DNA from: Xenopus tropicalis
Taxonomy: Eukaryota > Chordata > Amphibia > Anura > Pipidae
Length of the DNA stretch: 64,000 bases
Assembly: GCF_000004195.4 (NCBI RefSeq)
Contig: NC_030680.2
Span: 5,204,437-5,268,436, forward strand
Direction: 5' to 3'
Positions within the stretch are counted from its first letter, which is position 1, and each line of letters begins with the position of its first letter. The translations under genes were made by a program, and so were the position numbers. Positions 33,529-44,238 of the stretch are shown here, piece by piece. Under the pieces are notes generated by a model. It was not told where the DNA came from. It was given only the letters and a program-made list of their open reading frames with translations, and did not search any database.

Positions 33529-33970
33529 GCAACTCCCAGCAACACTGTCCCAACATCTAGTGGGAACCTTCCCAGAAGGGTAGGGGCAGTTATAGCAGGT
33601 AGGGTTGGGCAACCCAACTGACCCCCTGTGGGATGGAACCCCGACTGTGAGCCTGATCCCCAACATCACTGCCCAACCTCACTAATGCCCTTGTGGCTGA
33701 ATGGGAGCAACTCCCAGCAACACTGTCCCAACATCTAGTGGGAACCTTCCCAGAAGGGTAGGGGCAGTTATAGCAGGTAGGGTTGGGCAACCCAACTGAA
33801 CCCCTGTGGGATGGAACCCCGACTGTGAGCCTGATCCCCAACATCACTGCCCAACCTCACTAATGCCCTTGTGGCTGAATGGGAGCAACTCCCAGCAACA
33901 CTGTCCCAACATCTAGTGGGAACCTTCCCAGAAGGGTAGGGGCAGTTATAGCAGGTAGGGTTGGGCAACT
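33529..33970. repeat. 178-bp tandem repeat, 2.5 copies
   Basis: Units start GCAACTCCCAGCAACACTGT at 33529 and 33707 (178-bp spacing), with a third partial copy ending at GTTGGGCAAC. Copies are nearly identical. Confidence 0.95.
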
Positions 33971-34367
33971 CCTTGGTCTGGGAATGAGATGTTGGACAGG
34001 GCGGGGGGGGGGGGGGGGCACAGAGAGTAAATGAAGCCATTAGGAATACAGACCCAGTTTAGATGTGACTAAGTTCTTGGATCTGATGCTGTTCTCGCTG
34101 TTACTGGGAATCAGATCAGGAGATTTAGAGAATTTCCACTTGACAAATATCGATCCCTTATTCCCCGCGGTCTCACTCCGCTTGTGACTGTCACATTTTC
34201 GCCAGACTGTTGTCTCCAACCAACCGGCGCCCTAGGGACTCACTGACACTAATTACCGCCCCCCAGTCCCGCCGAGCGCAGCTCCAATTCTTTGTTATTT
34301 ATGGTCATGTGACTTATTGCGGTATTTACAGATATTTATATTATTTATATCAATCTGATTGTTTCCA
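33971..34367. other. unique sequence with a 16-base G run
   Basis: The G run lies at 34003-34018. The remainder is single-copy and AT-rich towards 34360. No gene recognised. Confidence 0.45.
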
Positions 34368-37300
34368 GGGGGAGACAGGGTAGTAGTAGTAGGTGTGAGT
34401 GGAGGAGACAGGGTAGTAGGAGTAGTAGTAGGTGTGAGTAGGGGGAGACAGGGTAGTAGTAGTAGGTGTGAGTAGGGGGAGACAGGGTAGTAGGAGTAGG
34501 TGTGAGTGGGGGAGACAGGGTAGTAGTAGGTGTGAGTAGGGGGAGACAGGGTAGTAGTAGGTGTGAGTAGGGGGAGACAGGGTAGTAGAAGTAGGTGTGA
34601 GTAGGGGGAGACAGGGTAGTAGTAGTAGGTGTGAGTAGGGGGAGACAGGGTAGTAGTAGGTGTGAGTAGGGGGAGACAGGGTAGTAGTAGTAGGTGTGAG
34701 TAGGGGGAGACAGGGGTAGTAGTAGGTGTGAGTAGGGGGAGACAGGGTAGTAGGAGTAGGTGTGAGTAGGGGGAGACAGGGTAGTAGTAGTAGGTGTGAG
34801 TGGAGGAGACAGGGTAGTAGGAGTAGTAGTAGGTGTGAGTAGGGGGAGACAGGGTAGTAGTAGTAGGTGTGAGTAGGGGGAGACAGGGTAGTAGTAGTGG
34901 TGTGAGTGGAGGAGACAGGGTAGTAGGAGTAGTAGTAGGTGTGAGTAGGGGGAGACAGGGTAGTAGTAGGTGTGAGTAGGGGGAGACAGGGTAGTAGGAG
35001 TAGGTGTGAGTAGTGGGAGACAGGGTAGTAGTAGTAGGTGTGAGTGGAGGAGACAGGGTAGTAGGAGTAGTAGTAGGTGTGAGTAGGGGGTAGTAGTAGT
35101 AAGTGTGAGTAGGGGGAGACAGGGTAGTAGTAGTAGTAGGTGTGAGTAGGGGGAACAGGGTAGTAGTAGTAGTAGGTGTGAGTAGGGGGAGACAGGGTAG
35201 TTGTAGTAGTAGGTGTGAGTAGGGGAGACAGGGTAGTAGTAGTAGTAGGAGAGTGTGAGTAGGGGGAGACAGGGTAGTAGGAGTAGGTGTGAGTAGGGGG
35301 AACAGGGTAGTAGGAGTAGGTGTGAGTAGGGGGAGACAGGGTAGTAGAGTAGGTGTGAGTAGGGGGAGACAGGGTAGTAGTAGTTGGTGTGAGTGGAGGG
35401 ACAGGGTAGTAGGAGTTAGGTGTGAGTAGGGGGAGACAGGGTAGTAGGAGTAGGTGTGAGTAGGGGGAGACAGGGTAGTAGTAGTAGGTGTGAGTAGGGG
35501 GAGACAGGGGTTAGTAGGAGTAGGTGTGAGTGGGGGGAGACAGGGTAGTAGTAGTAGTAGGTGTGAGTAGGGGGAGACAGGGTAGTAGTAGTAGGTGTGA
35601 GTAGGGGAGACAGGGTAGTAGTAGGTGTGAGTAGGGGGAGACAGGGTAGTATGTAGTAGGTGTGAGTAGGGGGAGACAGGGTAGTAGTAGTAGTAGGTGT
35701 GAGTAGGGGGAGACAGGGTAGTAGTAGTTGGTGTGAGTGGAGGAGACAGGGTAGTAGGAGTAGGTGTGAGTAGGGGGATACAGGGTAGTAGGAGTAGGTG
35801 TGAGTGGGGACAGGGTAGTAGTAGTAGGTGTGAGTAGGGGAGACAGGCGTAGTAGTGTTGGTGTGAGTGGAGGAGACAGGGTAGTATGATAGGTGTGAGT
35901 TAGGGTAGTAGTAGGTGTGAGTGGGGCGAGACAGGGTAGTAGTAGTAGGTGTGAGTAGGGGGAGACAGGGTAGTAGTAGTAGTAGGTGTGAGTAGGGGGA
36001 GACAGGGTAGTAGTAGTAGTAGGTGTGAGTAGGGGGAGACAGGTGGTAGTAGTAGTAGTAGGTGTGAGTAGGGGGAGACAGGGTAGTAGTAGTAGTAGGT
36101 GTGAGAAGGGGGAGACAGGGTAGTAGTAGTAGTAAGCTGTGAGTAGGGGGAGACAGGGTAGTAGTAGTAGGTGTGAATAGTGGGAGACAGGGTAGTAGGA
36201 GTAGGTGTGAGTAGGGGGGACAGGGTAGTAGAAGTAGGTGTGAAGTAGGGGGAGACAGGGTAGTAGTAGTTGGTGTGAGTGGAGGAGACAGGGTAGTAGG
36301 AGTAGGTGTGAGTAGGGAGAGAGAGGGTAGTAAGTAGTAGGTGTGAGTAGGGGGAGACAGGGTAGTAGGAGTAGGTGTGAGTGGGGGAGACAGGGTAGTA
36401 GTAGGTGTGAGTAGGGGAGACAGGGTAGTAGTAGTAGGTGTGAGTAGGGGGAGACAGGGTAGTAGTAGGTGTGAGTAGGGGGAGACAGGGTAGTAGGAGT
36501 AGGTGTGAGTAGGGGAGACTGGGTAGTAGTAGTAGGTGTGAGTGGGGGAGACAGGGTAGTAGTAGTAGGTGTGAGTAGGGGGAGACAGGGTAGTAGTAGT
36601 TGGTGTGAGTGGGGGAGACAGGGTAGTAGGAGTAGGTGTGAGTAGGGGGAGACAGGGTAGTAGTAGTTGGTGTGAGTGGGGGAGACAGGGTAGTAGGAGT
36701 AGGTGTGAGTAGGGGGAGACAGGGTAGTAGTAGTAGGTGTGAGTGGGGGAGACTGGGTAGTAGTAGTAGGTGTGAGTAGGGGAGACAGGGTAGTAGTAGT
36801 TGGTGTGAGTGGGGGAGACAGGGTAGTAGGAGTAGGTGTGAGTGGGGGGGAGACAGGGTAGTAGTAGTAGGTGTGAGTGGGGGGAGACAGGGTAGTAGTA
36901 GTTGGTGTGAGTGGGGGAGACTGGGTAGTAGTAGTAGGTGTGAGTGGGGGAGACAGGGTAGTAGGAGTAGGTGTGAGTGGGGGAGACAGGGTAGTAGTAG
37001 TAGGTGTGAGTAGGGGGAGACAGGGTAGTAGGAGTAGGTGTGAGTGTTGGAGACAGGGTAGTAGTAGTAGGTGTGAGTAGGGGGAGACAGGGTAGTAGTA
37101 GTTGGTGTGAGTAGGGGAGACAGGGTAGTAGGAGTAGGTGTGAGTAGGGGGAGACAGGGGTAGTAGTGGTTGGTGTGAGTAGGGGGAGACAGGGTAGTAG
37201 TAGTAGGTGTGAGTAGGGGGAGACAGGGTAGTAGGAGTAGGTGTGAGTGTTGGAGACAGGTTAGTAGTAGTAGGTGTGAGTAGGGGGAGACAGGGTAGTA

Positions 37301-37916
37301 GTAGTTGGTGTGAGTAGGGGAGACAGGGTAGTAGGAGTAGGTGTGAGTAGGGGGAGACAGGGTAGTAGTAGTTGGTGTGAGTAGGGGGAGACAGGGTAGT
37401 AGTAGTAGGTGTGAGTGTTGGAGACAGGGTAGTAGTAGTAGGTGTGAGTAGGGGGAGACAGGGTAGTAGTAGTTGGTGTGAGTGTTGGAACAGGGTAGTA
37501 GTAGTAGGTGTGAGTAGGGGGAGACAGGGTAGTAGTAGTTGGTGTGAGTAGGGGGAGACAGGGTAGTAGGAGTAGGTGTGAGTAGGGGGAGACAGGGTAG
37601 TAGTGGTTGGTGTGAGTAGGGGGAGACAGGGTAGTAGTAGTAGGTGTGAGTAGGGGGAGACAGGGTAGTAGGAGTAGGTGTGAGTGTTGGAGACAGGGTA
37701 GTAGTAGTAGGTGTGAGTAGGGGGAGACAGGGTAGTAGTAGTTGGTGTGAGTAGGGGGAGACAGGGTAGTAGGAGTAGGTGTGAGTAGGGGGAGACAGGG
37801 TAGTAGTAGTTGGTGTGAGTAGGGGGAGACAGGGTAGTAGTAGTAGGTGTGAGTGTTGGAGACAGGGTAGTAGTAGTAGGTGTGAGTAGGGGGAGACAGG
37901 GTAGTAGTAGTAGGTT
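34368..37916. repeat. 3.5-kb minisatellite, 27-40-bp unit, about 110 copies
   Basis: The unit is GGGGGAGACAGGGTAGTAGT plus 0-4 further AGT triplets, then AGGTGTGAGTA. Variants include GGAG for GTAG, TTGG for TAGG, and GTGTTGGAGAC in the right third. Between about 35080 and 36330 copies carry many odd single-base gains and losses; elsewhere they are cleaner. A minus-strand open frame of 838 codons spans 35511-38027, but it is a Tyr/Pro/Thr/Leu repeat product with no domain. Confidence 0.96.
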
Positions 37917-38182
37917 TGATAGGATTTCTGTAGTAATGTGTGTCTGTGGGTGCAGGAACCTCCTACAGAATTGGGGACCCTGAGATTTAACCCAATCCCT
38001 GCTGGTCACTGCTCTGCCCACGACCATTCAGCAGGACTTGGTAGTTCAGCAGTAATATATTTCCCAGCATTCCCAGTGAGCCCCAGTTCCATGCAGGACA
38101 GTTTGGTCTGAAACATGTAAGTGAATAAAGCAGCGCTCAGAGCTCTAACAAATTCCTTTTCTGCCAGCTGGAACCCCCACGG

Positions 38183-38305
38183 CCCCCTGCTGTCCCTCTG
38201 TGGAACTGCAGCGAACCCCACTGCCCCCTGCTGTCCCTCTGTGGAACTGCAGCGAACCCCACTGCCCCCTGCTGTCCCTCTGTGGAACTGCAGCGAACCC
38301 CACTG
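38183..38305. repeat. 41-bp tandem repeat, 3 copies
   Basis: CCCCCTGCTGTCCCTCTGTG followed by GAACTGCAGCGAACCCCACTG, at 38183, 38224 and 38265. The copies are identical apart from the edge of the first. Confidence 0.95.
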
Positions 38306-39115
38306 CAGTATAACAGTATATCACTTGCACCCCAAAGCATCATTACTCCCAGATACACTTCTATATAATACAGTAGCTGTGTAGGTTACTCCCAGTCCTA
38401 CTGTATATTACACAAGGTTCTACCTGTATATTACAATCAACCCCCCTGTATATAATACAGTATCCCTTGTATAACGACACCCCCACAATCAGGATTGTCC
38501 CCCTTATATACGAAGCCCCCGTGTAACAGAATATGTGTGATTATATGGATTCCTGTACATTATCCTCAGTCTCCCCTAAAAGTATTATACAGGGGGAGTG
38601 GCTTATATAACCTAGGGGTGCAGGGAGTCCGTAGGTCCTGTGGCCCCTAATATTCTCCCACTGTTACCTGATGGTCCCAAGGTATCCCAATGGCAGAGAT
38701 GTGTTTATGTGTAGGGTAGTGAAGGTTTAGTTACCCTTTGTCCAGGCAGTCCCCTAGGTATTGGGCAGCTAAGTGAGCCCTGAGTGGGCTGGGAGGGGGC
38801 AATTGTTTCCTATTCTCCTAGTAGGTAGTTCACTAACTGCCCAGTAGATGTCACTGTGTTAATCTTTAAAAGGTAAAGGCACCATTAGTGACCCGACCAT
38901 AATCTGCCCTGACTTTACTACTACAGCTTTTGTTTTGTACTTAATGTCTAAAACTGACCAGCAGATGGCGCTGTTGTAACAAAATCCATTCATATCAACA
39001 GTACTTTAACCATTAAGGCAATCCAGTCATGGGAAAACATGTTTGTTTTCAAAACACATCAGTTAATAGAGCTTCTCCACTGAAATCTGTTTTTCAAAAA
39101 CACAGATTTTTTTTC
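38306..39115. other. unique intergenic sequence
   Basis: No tandem array, transposon end or gene recognised. Contains two short related words, CAGTAGATGTCACTGTG and CAGCAGATGGCGCTG, near 38840 and 38960. Confidence 0.45.
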
Positions 39116-39530
39116 AGGCACACTTTACTGCTGCGCTGCAAGTTGGAGTGATATCCCCCCCTCACCCCCAGCAGCCAATCAGCAGAACAATGGGAAGGGA
39201 GCAAGATAGCAGCTCCCAGTAGGTATCAGAATAGCACTCAATAGTAAGAAATCCAAGTCCGGCTTGGGACTCCTCCAGTTACATGGGAGTAGGAGAAACA
39301 ATAGGTTAGCTGAAAGCAGTTCTAATGTGTAGCGCTGGCTGAAAGCTCAGACTCAGGCACACTTTACTGCTGTGCTGCAAGTTGGAGTGATATCCCCCCC
39401 CTCACCCCCAGCAGCCAATCAGCAGAACAATGGGAAGGGAGCAAGATAGCAGCTCCCAGTAGGTATCAGAATAGCACTCAATAGTAAGAAATCCAAGTCC
39501 GGCTTGGGACTCCTCCAGTTACATGGGAGT
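39116..39530 (-). repeat. 240-bp tandem repeat (family D), reverse, 1.7 copies
   Basis: Inverted relative to 14011-14657: reads CACTTTACTGCTGCGCTGCA at 39121 and again at 39360 (239-bp spacing), ending CCTCCAGTTACATGGGAGTA. Confidence 0.95.
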
Positions 39531-41846
39531 AACTGCTTTTTGGAAGTGTAAGGGGGTCTCAGTCATCAGAAATTACTGTCTTTTATTATATTTAATGTAT
39601 TTGGGACTAAAGTTCCTGCTGCTTTTCACTGTATTTAATGTATTTTGGTGCCACTCCTTTTGCCTCCCACTGTATAATGTATTTAGGATCCCTAATACAA
39701 ATATTTTCACCTGATTTTACCACAAACAGTTGATAAGAGCCGATGTGACTGTATAATCAGCCATAATAAGTCATTCAGTTTATTGGGGGTCAGTGGGGTT
39801 TGCCCTAAGTTTAACCCCTTCCCACCTACCTGCCCCTGCCCCCTTGATATGGAAGTTACGTGAGTTTTCACATAAGTTGCGTAAATTGCGTAAGTGTCGG
39901 GGCCCAAAGATGTTACTGTGGGGCCCAATAACCAGTCATTCCCCAGTCATTTCATGGGACCCAGCACAACTGTACCCCCAATCTCCCCCCCATCCCCCCG
40001 GATGGCCCCCCTGGCTGCGGAACTGATAAGGAAGAAGGGATCAGGGGCACCAACCATAGAGCGACTGGCAGGAAAGTAACCAACAAACTGGCATTGTCAT
40101 TGGCATCCCCAGTATTTTCTGCTTTACTTGCCCTTTAAAAGGCAATTTAAACAGGAAGAGTGAGGGGCTTAAAGGTGATTAGAAGAGGACGTACCATTGT
40201 AGCTGCAGACGGGGGGGGGGGGGGGGGGGGGGGTATTTATAGGGGGCAGTAAATGCAAAGAACTGAAAGTTCCGCATATTGGGCTTCTGTTTGGGGCCCC
40301 CATGCCCTAAGGGACCCCACCCTCTTAAAGTCAGCGGCCCCTGAAGGTCTTTCTATTGGAGGAGAAACCACAACACACATGGGGGGTCCTCACCCCACCA
40401 GGATTGTTAAACCTGCCTGATTGATATCTGGACAATTTTTGGATCCAGGAAACCTGTCATTTAATCCACTGCTTGGTCGCTATGGACAGAGGTTCCCTAA
40501 CAACCAAAAAAAAAAACTGCACCCAGGCTGTTGTTTCACTGATACATAGGTGTGTGCCATCCCCTCCGGCAGTGACTCAGTCTGTTTGTGTCAAAATAGT
40601 TGGTGTGGCCCTTGTGTCCCGCGGCTGAACGTCACCAAACCCAACGCCCAGGCTCCTGCACTGCTGGTTCTGACTACATCCCACCACTAGGTGGCAGCAG
40701 AAATAAACACAAACATGTCCCTGGTTAAAAAATAAATCTCTCAGAGCTGTGAAGAAGCTGCTAGGCATTGTGGGAATTGTAGTCTTGGCTGGAGAAGAAC
40801 TGGCTACAGTAGTCAGAACCAGCAGTACAGGAAGGGACAGACAGACTGGATCAGTAGCAGTTAGGCAGGTTATATATGGTTGAACGTGATGGACGTGTGT
40901 CTTTTGTCAACCTAACTTACTATGTTACTATATTGCTTTATGTTTGCACTGCCCCCTCCACTTGCATATAAACATCTGGGCAGGATGTTTGCCCACAGCA
41001 TGGTACTGATTGCTGATTGGCTAATCTTGTATGCATACTAAACTAAAATCTGCCCCAGCCTAAGGGGGGGTGGTAGGCTGTGTATATCCTTTCTAGTCAT
41101 ATATTAAGAATATATACAGTGCCAGTTGCGACTACTGATTTAGACTCAGAGTTAGCAATCTAGTGCCCGATTGGCCCCCTATTACATCCGATTCCAGCAG
41201 GAACAGCAGTAAAAATCCCCCCCCATTCATTATACAGAGGGGATTAAACTGGGAGAGACTAAATCCCCACCGGTGACTCCTACAGTGAATAATAAATGTA
41301 TGGAATTCCCGTATCCACCCAATCAGCTCGTGCCAAATACCGGGCTCATTAGTCATGTGACTGTTTGTACACAATTAGCGACACATGTTTATCACAAAAC
41401 AGGGCGGGATGTTTATTTGTAGGTACAATATACACGTTGTGGCCCGACAATAACAGTACATAGTAAAAGCCTTCCCTTCCCTCGGGGGATGATTTTTTTC
41501 GGGTGCTGGGAGTTCATGGAATAAATTGCCCCAAATACTTGGGATAGGTAGCCCCTCCCCTCTGTGCTGGGAAAAAAAAAGCTGAAACCCACATTGGCCA
41601 ATCAGGTCCCTTCTCCAGAAAACCCCAGGTCCTGAGCATTCTGGATAACAGGTCTCGTACCTGTCATTGTTTGGGGAGCCCAGATGGGACAGCAGCTCTG
41701 ATTGGCTGTCACATTATTATTATTATTATTATTATATGTCATCCTTAACAAATCTTTTTTAATAATGTAAATTGTAATTAGACTTAATTAGCATTCATTT
41801 CCATTCCAATATGTTTACCATTTAAAATGCTATTGTATCATGATTA
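39531..41846. other. unique intergenic sequence, 2.3 kb
   Basis: The longest array-free stretch outside the genes and the LINE. It holds a 23-base G homopolymer (40211-40233), a GCATTGTGGGAATTGTAGTC word (40764-40783) resembling a ZNF143 site, a LINE/SINE-like tail at 40840-40935, and an (ATT)n run near 41714. From 41750 it is very AT-rich with TAATTA words. No gene recognised. Confidence 0.45.
40840..40935 (+). mobile_element. retroposon 3'-tail-like fragment, copy 1
   Basis: Contains GCAGTTAGGCAGGTTATATA, a GGTTGAACGTGATGGACGTG segment and TCAACCTAACTTACTATGTT, ending in ACTATATT. The same order occurs at 52430-52682. GGTTGAA and TTCAACC-type words can pair, as in the 3' stem-loops of L2/CR1-like elements. 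Family name is inference. Confidence 0.5.
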
Positions 41847-42500
41847 ATAACTCAGCCTGCAGCCTTGTGCCTTTATATGGGGGGCACAGAACCCCTCAGT
41901 GACTGCTAATATCCTTATCATTTACAGTAGGGGGTACATTATCCCTTATAATACATGAGTGATACTCAGAGTTCCCTGTATAACTCAGCCTGCAGCCTTG
42001 TGCCTTTATATGGGGGGCACAGAACCCCTCAGTGACTGCTAATATCCTTATCATTTACAGTAGGGGGTACATTATCCCTTATAATACATGAGTGATACTC
42101 AGAGTTCCCTGTATAACTCAGCCTGCAGCCTTGTGCCTTTATATGGGGGGCACAGAACCCCTCAGTGACTGCTAATATCCTTATCATTTACAGTAGGGGG
42201 TACATTATCCCTTATAATACATGAGTGATACTCAGAGTTCCCTGTATAACTCAGCCTGCAGCCTTGTGCCTTTATATGGGCACAGAACCCCTCAGTGACT
42301 GCTAATATCCTTATCATTTACAGTAGGGGGTACATTATCCCTTATAATACATGAGTGATACTCAGAGTTCCCTGTATAACTCAGCCTGCAGCCTTGTGCC
42401 TTTATATGGGGGGCACAGAACCCCTCAGTGACTGCTAATATCCTTATCATTTACAGTAGGGGGTACATTATCCCTTATAATACAGGAGTGATACTCAGAG
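41847..42500. repeat. 133-bp satellite array (family A), 5 copies
   Basis: Same unit and orientation as 3418-4918. It ends at ATACTCAGAG with a variant ATACAGGAGTG in the last copy. The candidate promoter at 42590 follows immediately. Confidence 0.97.
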
Positions 42501-42589
42501 GTCTCCCCTCTCTATGGCTTGTGATGGTGTCAGATGGTTTCAGGCAGTTGCACCAATCCAGCTGTGTGTGGGGCAGTGATGTGGTTGAG

Positions 42590-42745
42590 TCTGGCCGTGC
42601 CATTGGCTGAGGGCTGTGTGTGTCACAGTGGGCGGGGCCTGGGAGCAGAGCCACACAGAGGAGAGGGCTGAGCAGGCGGCTCACACAGAGGAGCTGTATG
42701 GGGAGAGCTGCCCGGGCCAGATAAGCGCAACACAAAGAGGTAACA
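42590..42745 (+). promoter_or_regulatory. candidate promoter and 5' untranslated exon (possibly DHCR7)
   Basis: An inverted CCAAT box (CCATTGGCTG, ATTGG at 42602-42606) lies 24 bases before a GC box (GGGCGGGGCC, 42630-42639). A GA/GC-rich stretch of about 100 bases without satellites follows, ending in a plausible donor, AAAGAG then GTAACA at 42740. The first DHCR7 coding exon starts with an acceptor just before the ATG, so an upstream noncoding exon must exist. This region, 5.1 kb upstream, is one candidate. A second possible donor (TCTCAG, then GTAAAG at 47480) is closer. Assignment to DHCR7 is inference. Confidence 0.38.
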
Positions 42746-42942
42746 ATCCCACAATGCATTTCAGTATTTGCCTCACTGGGGGGAGATTTATACAGGCAAC
42801 ACGGTGCCGCTTGGGTGCTGGCAACAGAGGGTTAATGAGAGCAACAACAAATGTCATTTACTTTGTACATTGGGCTGGTTCTGCCTCCCAAGAGGTTCTG
42901 AGTCAGCTGCCAACACTGATACAACTGGGCTTAGTACCAACC

Positions 42943-44238
42943 GGCACCGGCTCCTCCTCTCCCTACTATACCTGCTATCCCACAGCCCCAGTCCCTTCCC
43001 AGAGGCTATTATCCCCCCACTGCTACTATAGGCACCATCTCTCCCTACTATACCTGCTATCCCACAGCCCCAGTCCCTTCCCAGAGGCTATTATCCCCCA
43101 CTGCTACTATAGGCACCATCTCTCCCTACTATACCTGCTATCCCACAGCCCCAGTCCCTTCCCAGAGGCTATTATCCCCCACTGCTACTATAGGCACCAT
43201 CTCTCCCTACTATACCTGCTATCCCACAGCCCCAGTCCCTTCCCAGAGGCTATTATCCCCCACTGCTACTATAGGCACCATCTCTCCCTACTATACCTGC
43301 TATCCCACAGCCCCAGTCCCTTCCAGAGGCTATTATCCCCCACTGCTACTATAGGCACCATCTCTCCCTACTATACCTGCTATCCCACAGCCCCATCCCT
43401 TCCCAGAGGCTATTATCCCCCCCACTGCTACTATAGGCACCATCTCTCCCTACTATACCTGCTATCCCACAGCCCCAGGTCCCTTCCCAGAGGCTATTAT
43501 CCCCCACTGCTACTATAGGCACCATCTCTCCCTACTATACCTGCTATCCACAGCCCCAGTCCCTTCCCAGAGGCTATTATCCCCCCACTGCTACTATTAG
43601 GCACCATCTCTCCCTACTATACCTGCTATCCCACAGCCCCAGTCCCTTCCCAGAGGCTATTATCCCCCCACTGCTACATATAGGCACCATCTCTCCCTAC
43701 TATACCTGCTATCCCACAGCCTCAGTCCCTTCCCAGAGGCTATTATCCCACTGCTACTATAGGCACCATCTCTCCCTACTATAACCTGCTATCCCACAGC
43801 CCCAGTCCCTTCCAGAGGCTATTATCCCCCCACTGCTACTATAGGCACCATCTCTCCCTACTATACCTGCTATCCCACAGCCCCAGTCCCTTCCCAGAGG
43901 CTATTATCCCACTGCTACTATAGGGCACCATCTCTCCCTACTATACCTGCTATCCCACAGCCCCAGTCCCTTCCCAGAGGCTATTATCCCCCACTGCTAC
44001 TATAGGCACCATCTCTCCCTACTATACCTGCTATCCCACAGCCCCAGTCCCTTCCCAGAGGCTATTATCCCCCCACTGCTACTATAGGCACCATCTCTCC
44101 CTACTATACCTGCTATCCCACAGCCCCAGTCCCTTCCCAGAGGCTATTATCCCCCCACTGCTACTATAGGCACCATCTCTCCCTACTATACCTGCTATCC
44201 CACAGCCCCAGTCCCTTCCCAGAGGCTATTATCCCCCC
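42943..44238. repeat. 81-82-bp minisatellite, about 16 copies
   Basis: The unit carries GGCACCATCTCTCCCTACTA, TACCTGCTATCCCACAGCCC and AGTCCCTTCCCAGAGGCTAT. Copies between about 43310 and 43930 carry scattered single-base gains and losses (CTACATATAGG, TATAACCTGC, CTATTAGGC); flanking copies do not. The associated open frame is a repeat artefact. Confidence 0.96.

Noticed and set aside
35511..38027. 838-codon minus-strand open frame
   Set aside because: It is a Tyr/Pro/Thr/Leu repeat translation of the minisatellite; no domain, no splice or promoter signals, and frame openness is explained by the unit having no stop on that strand.
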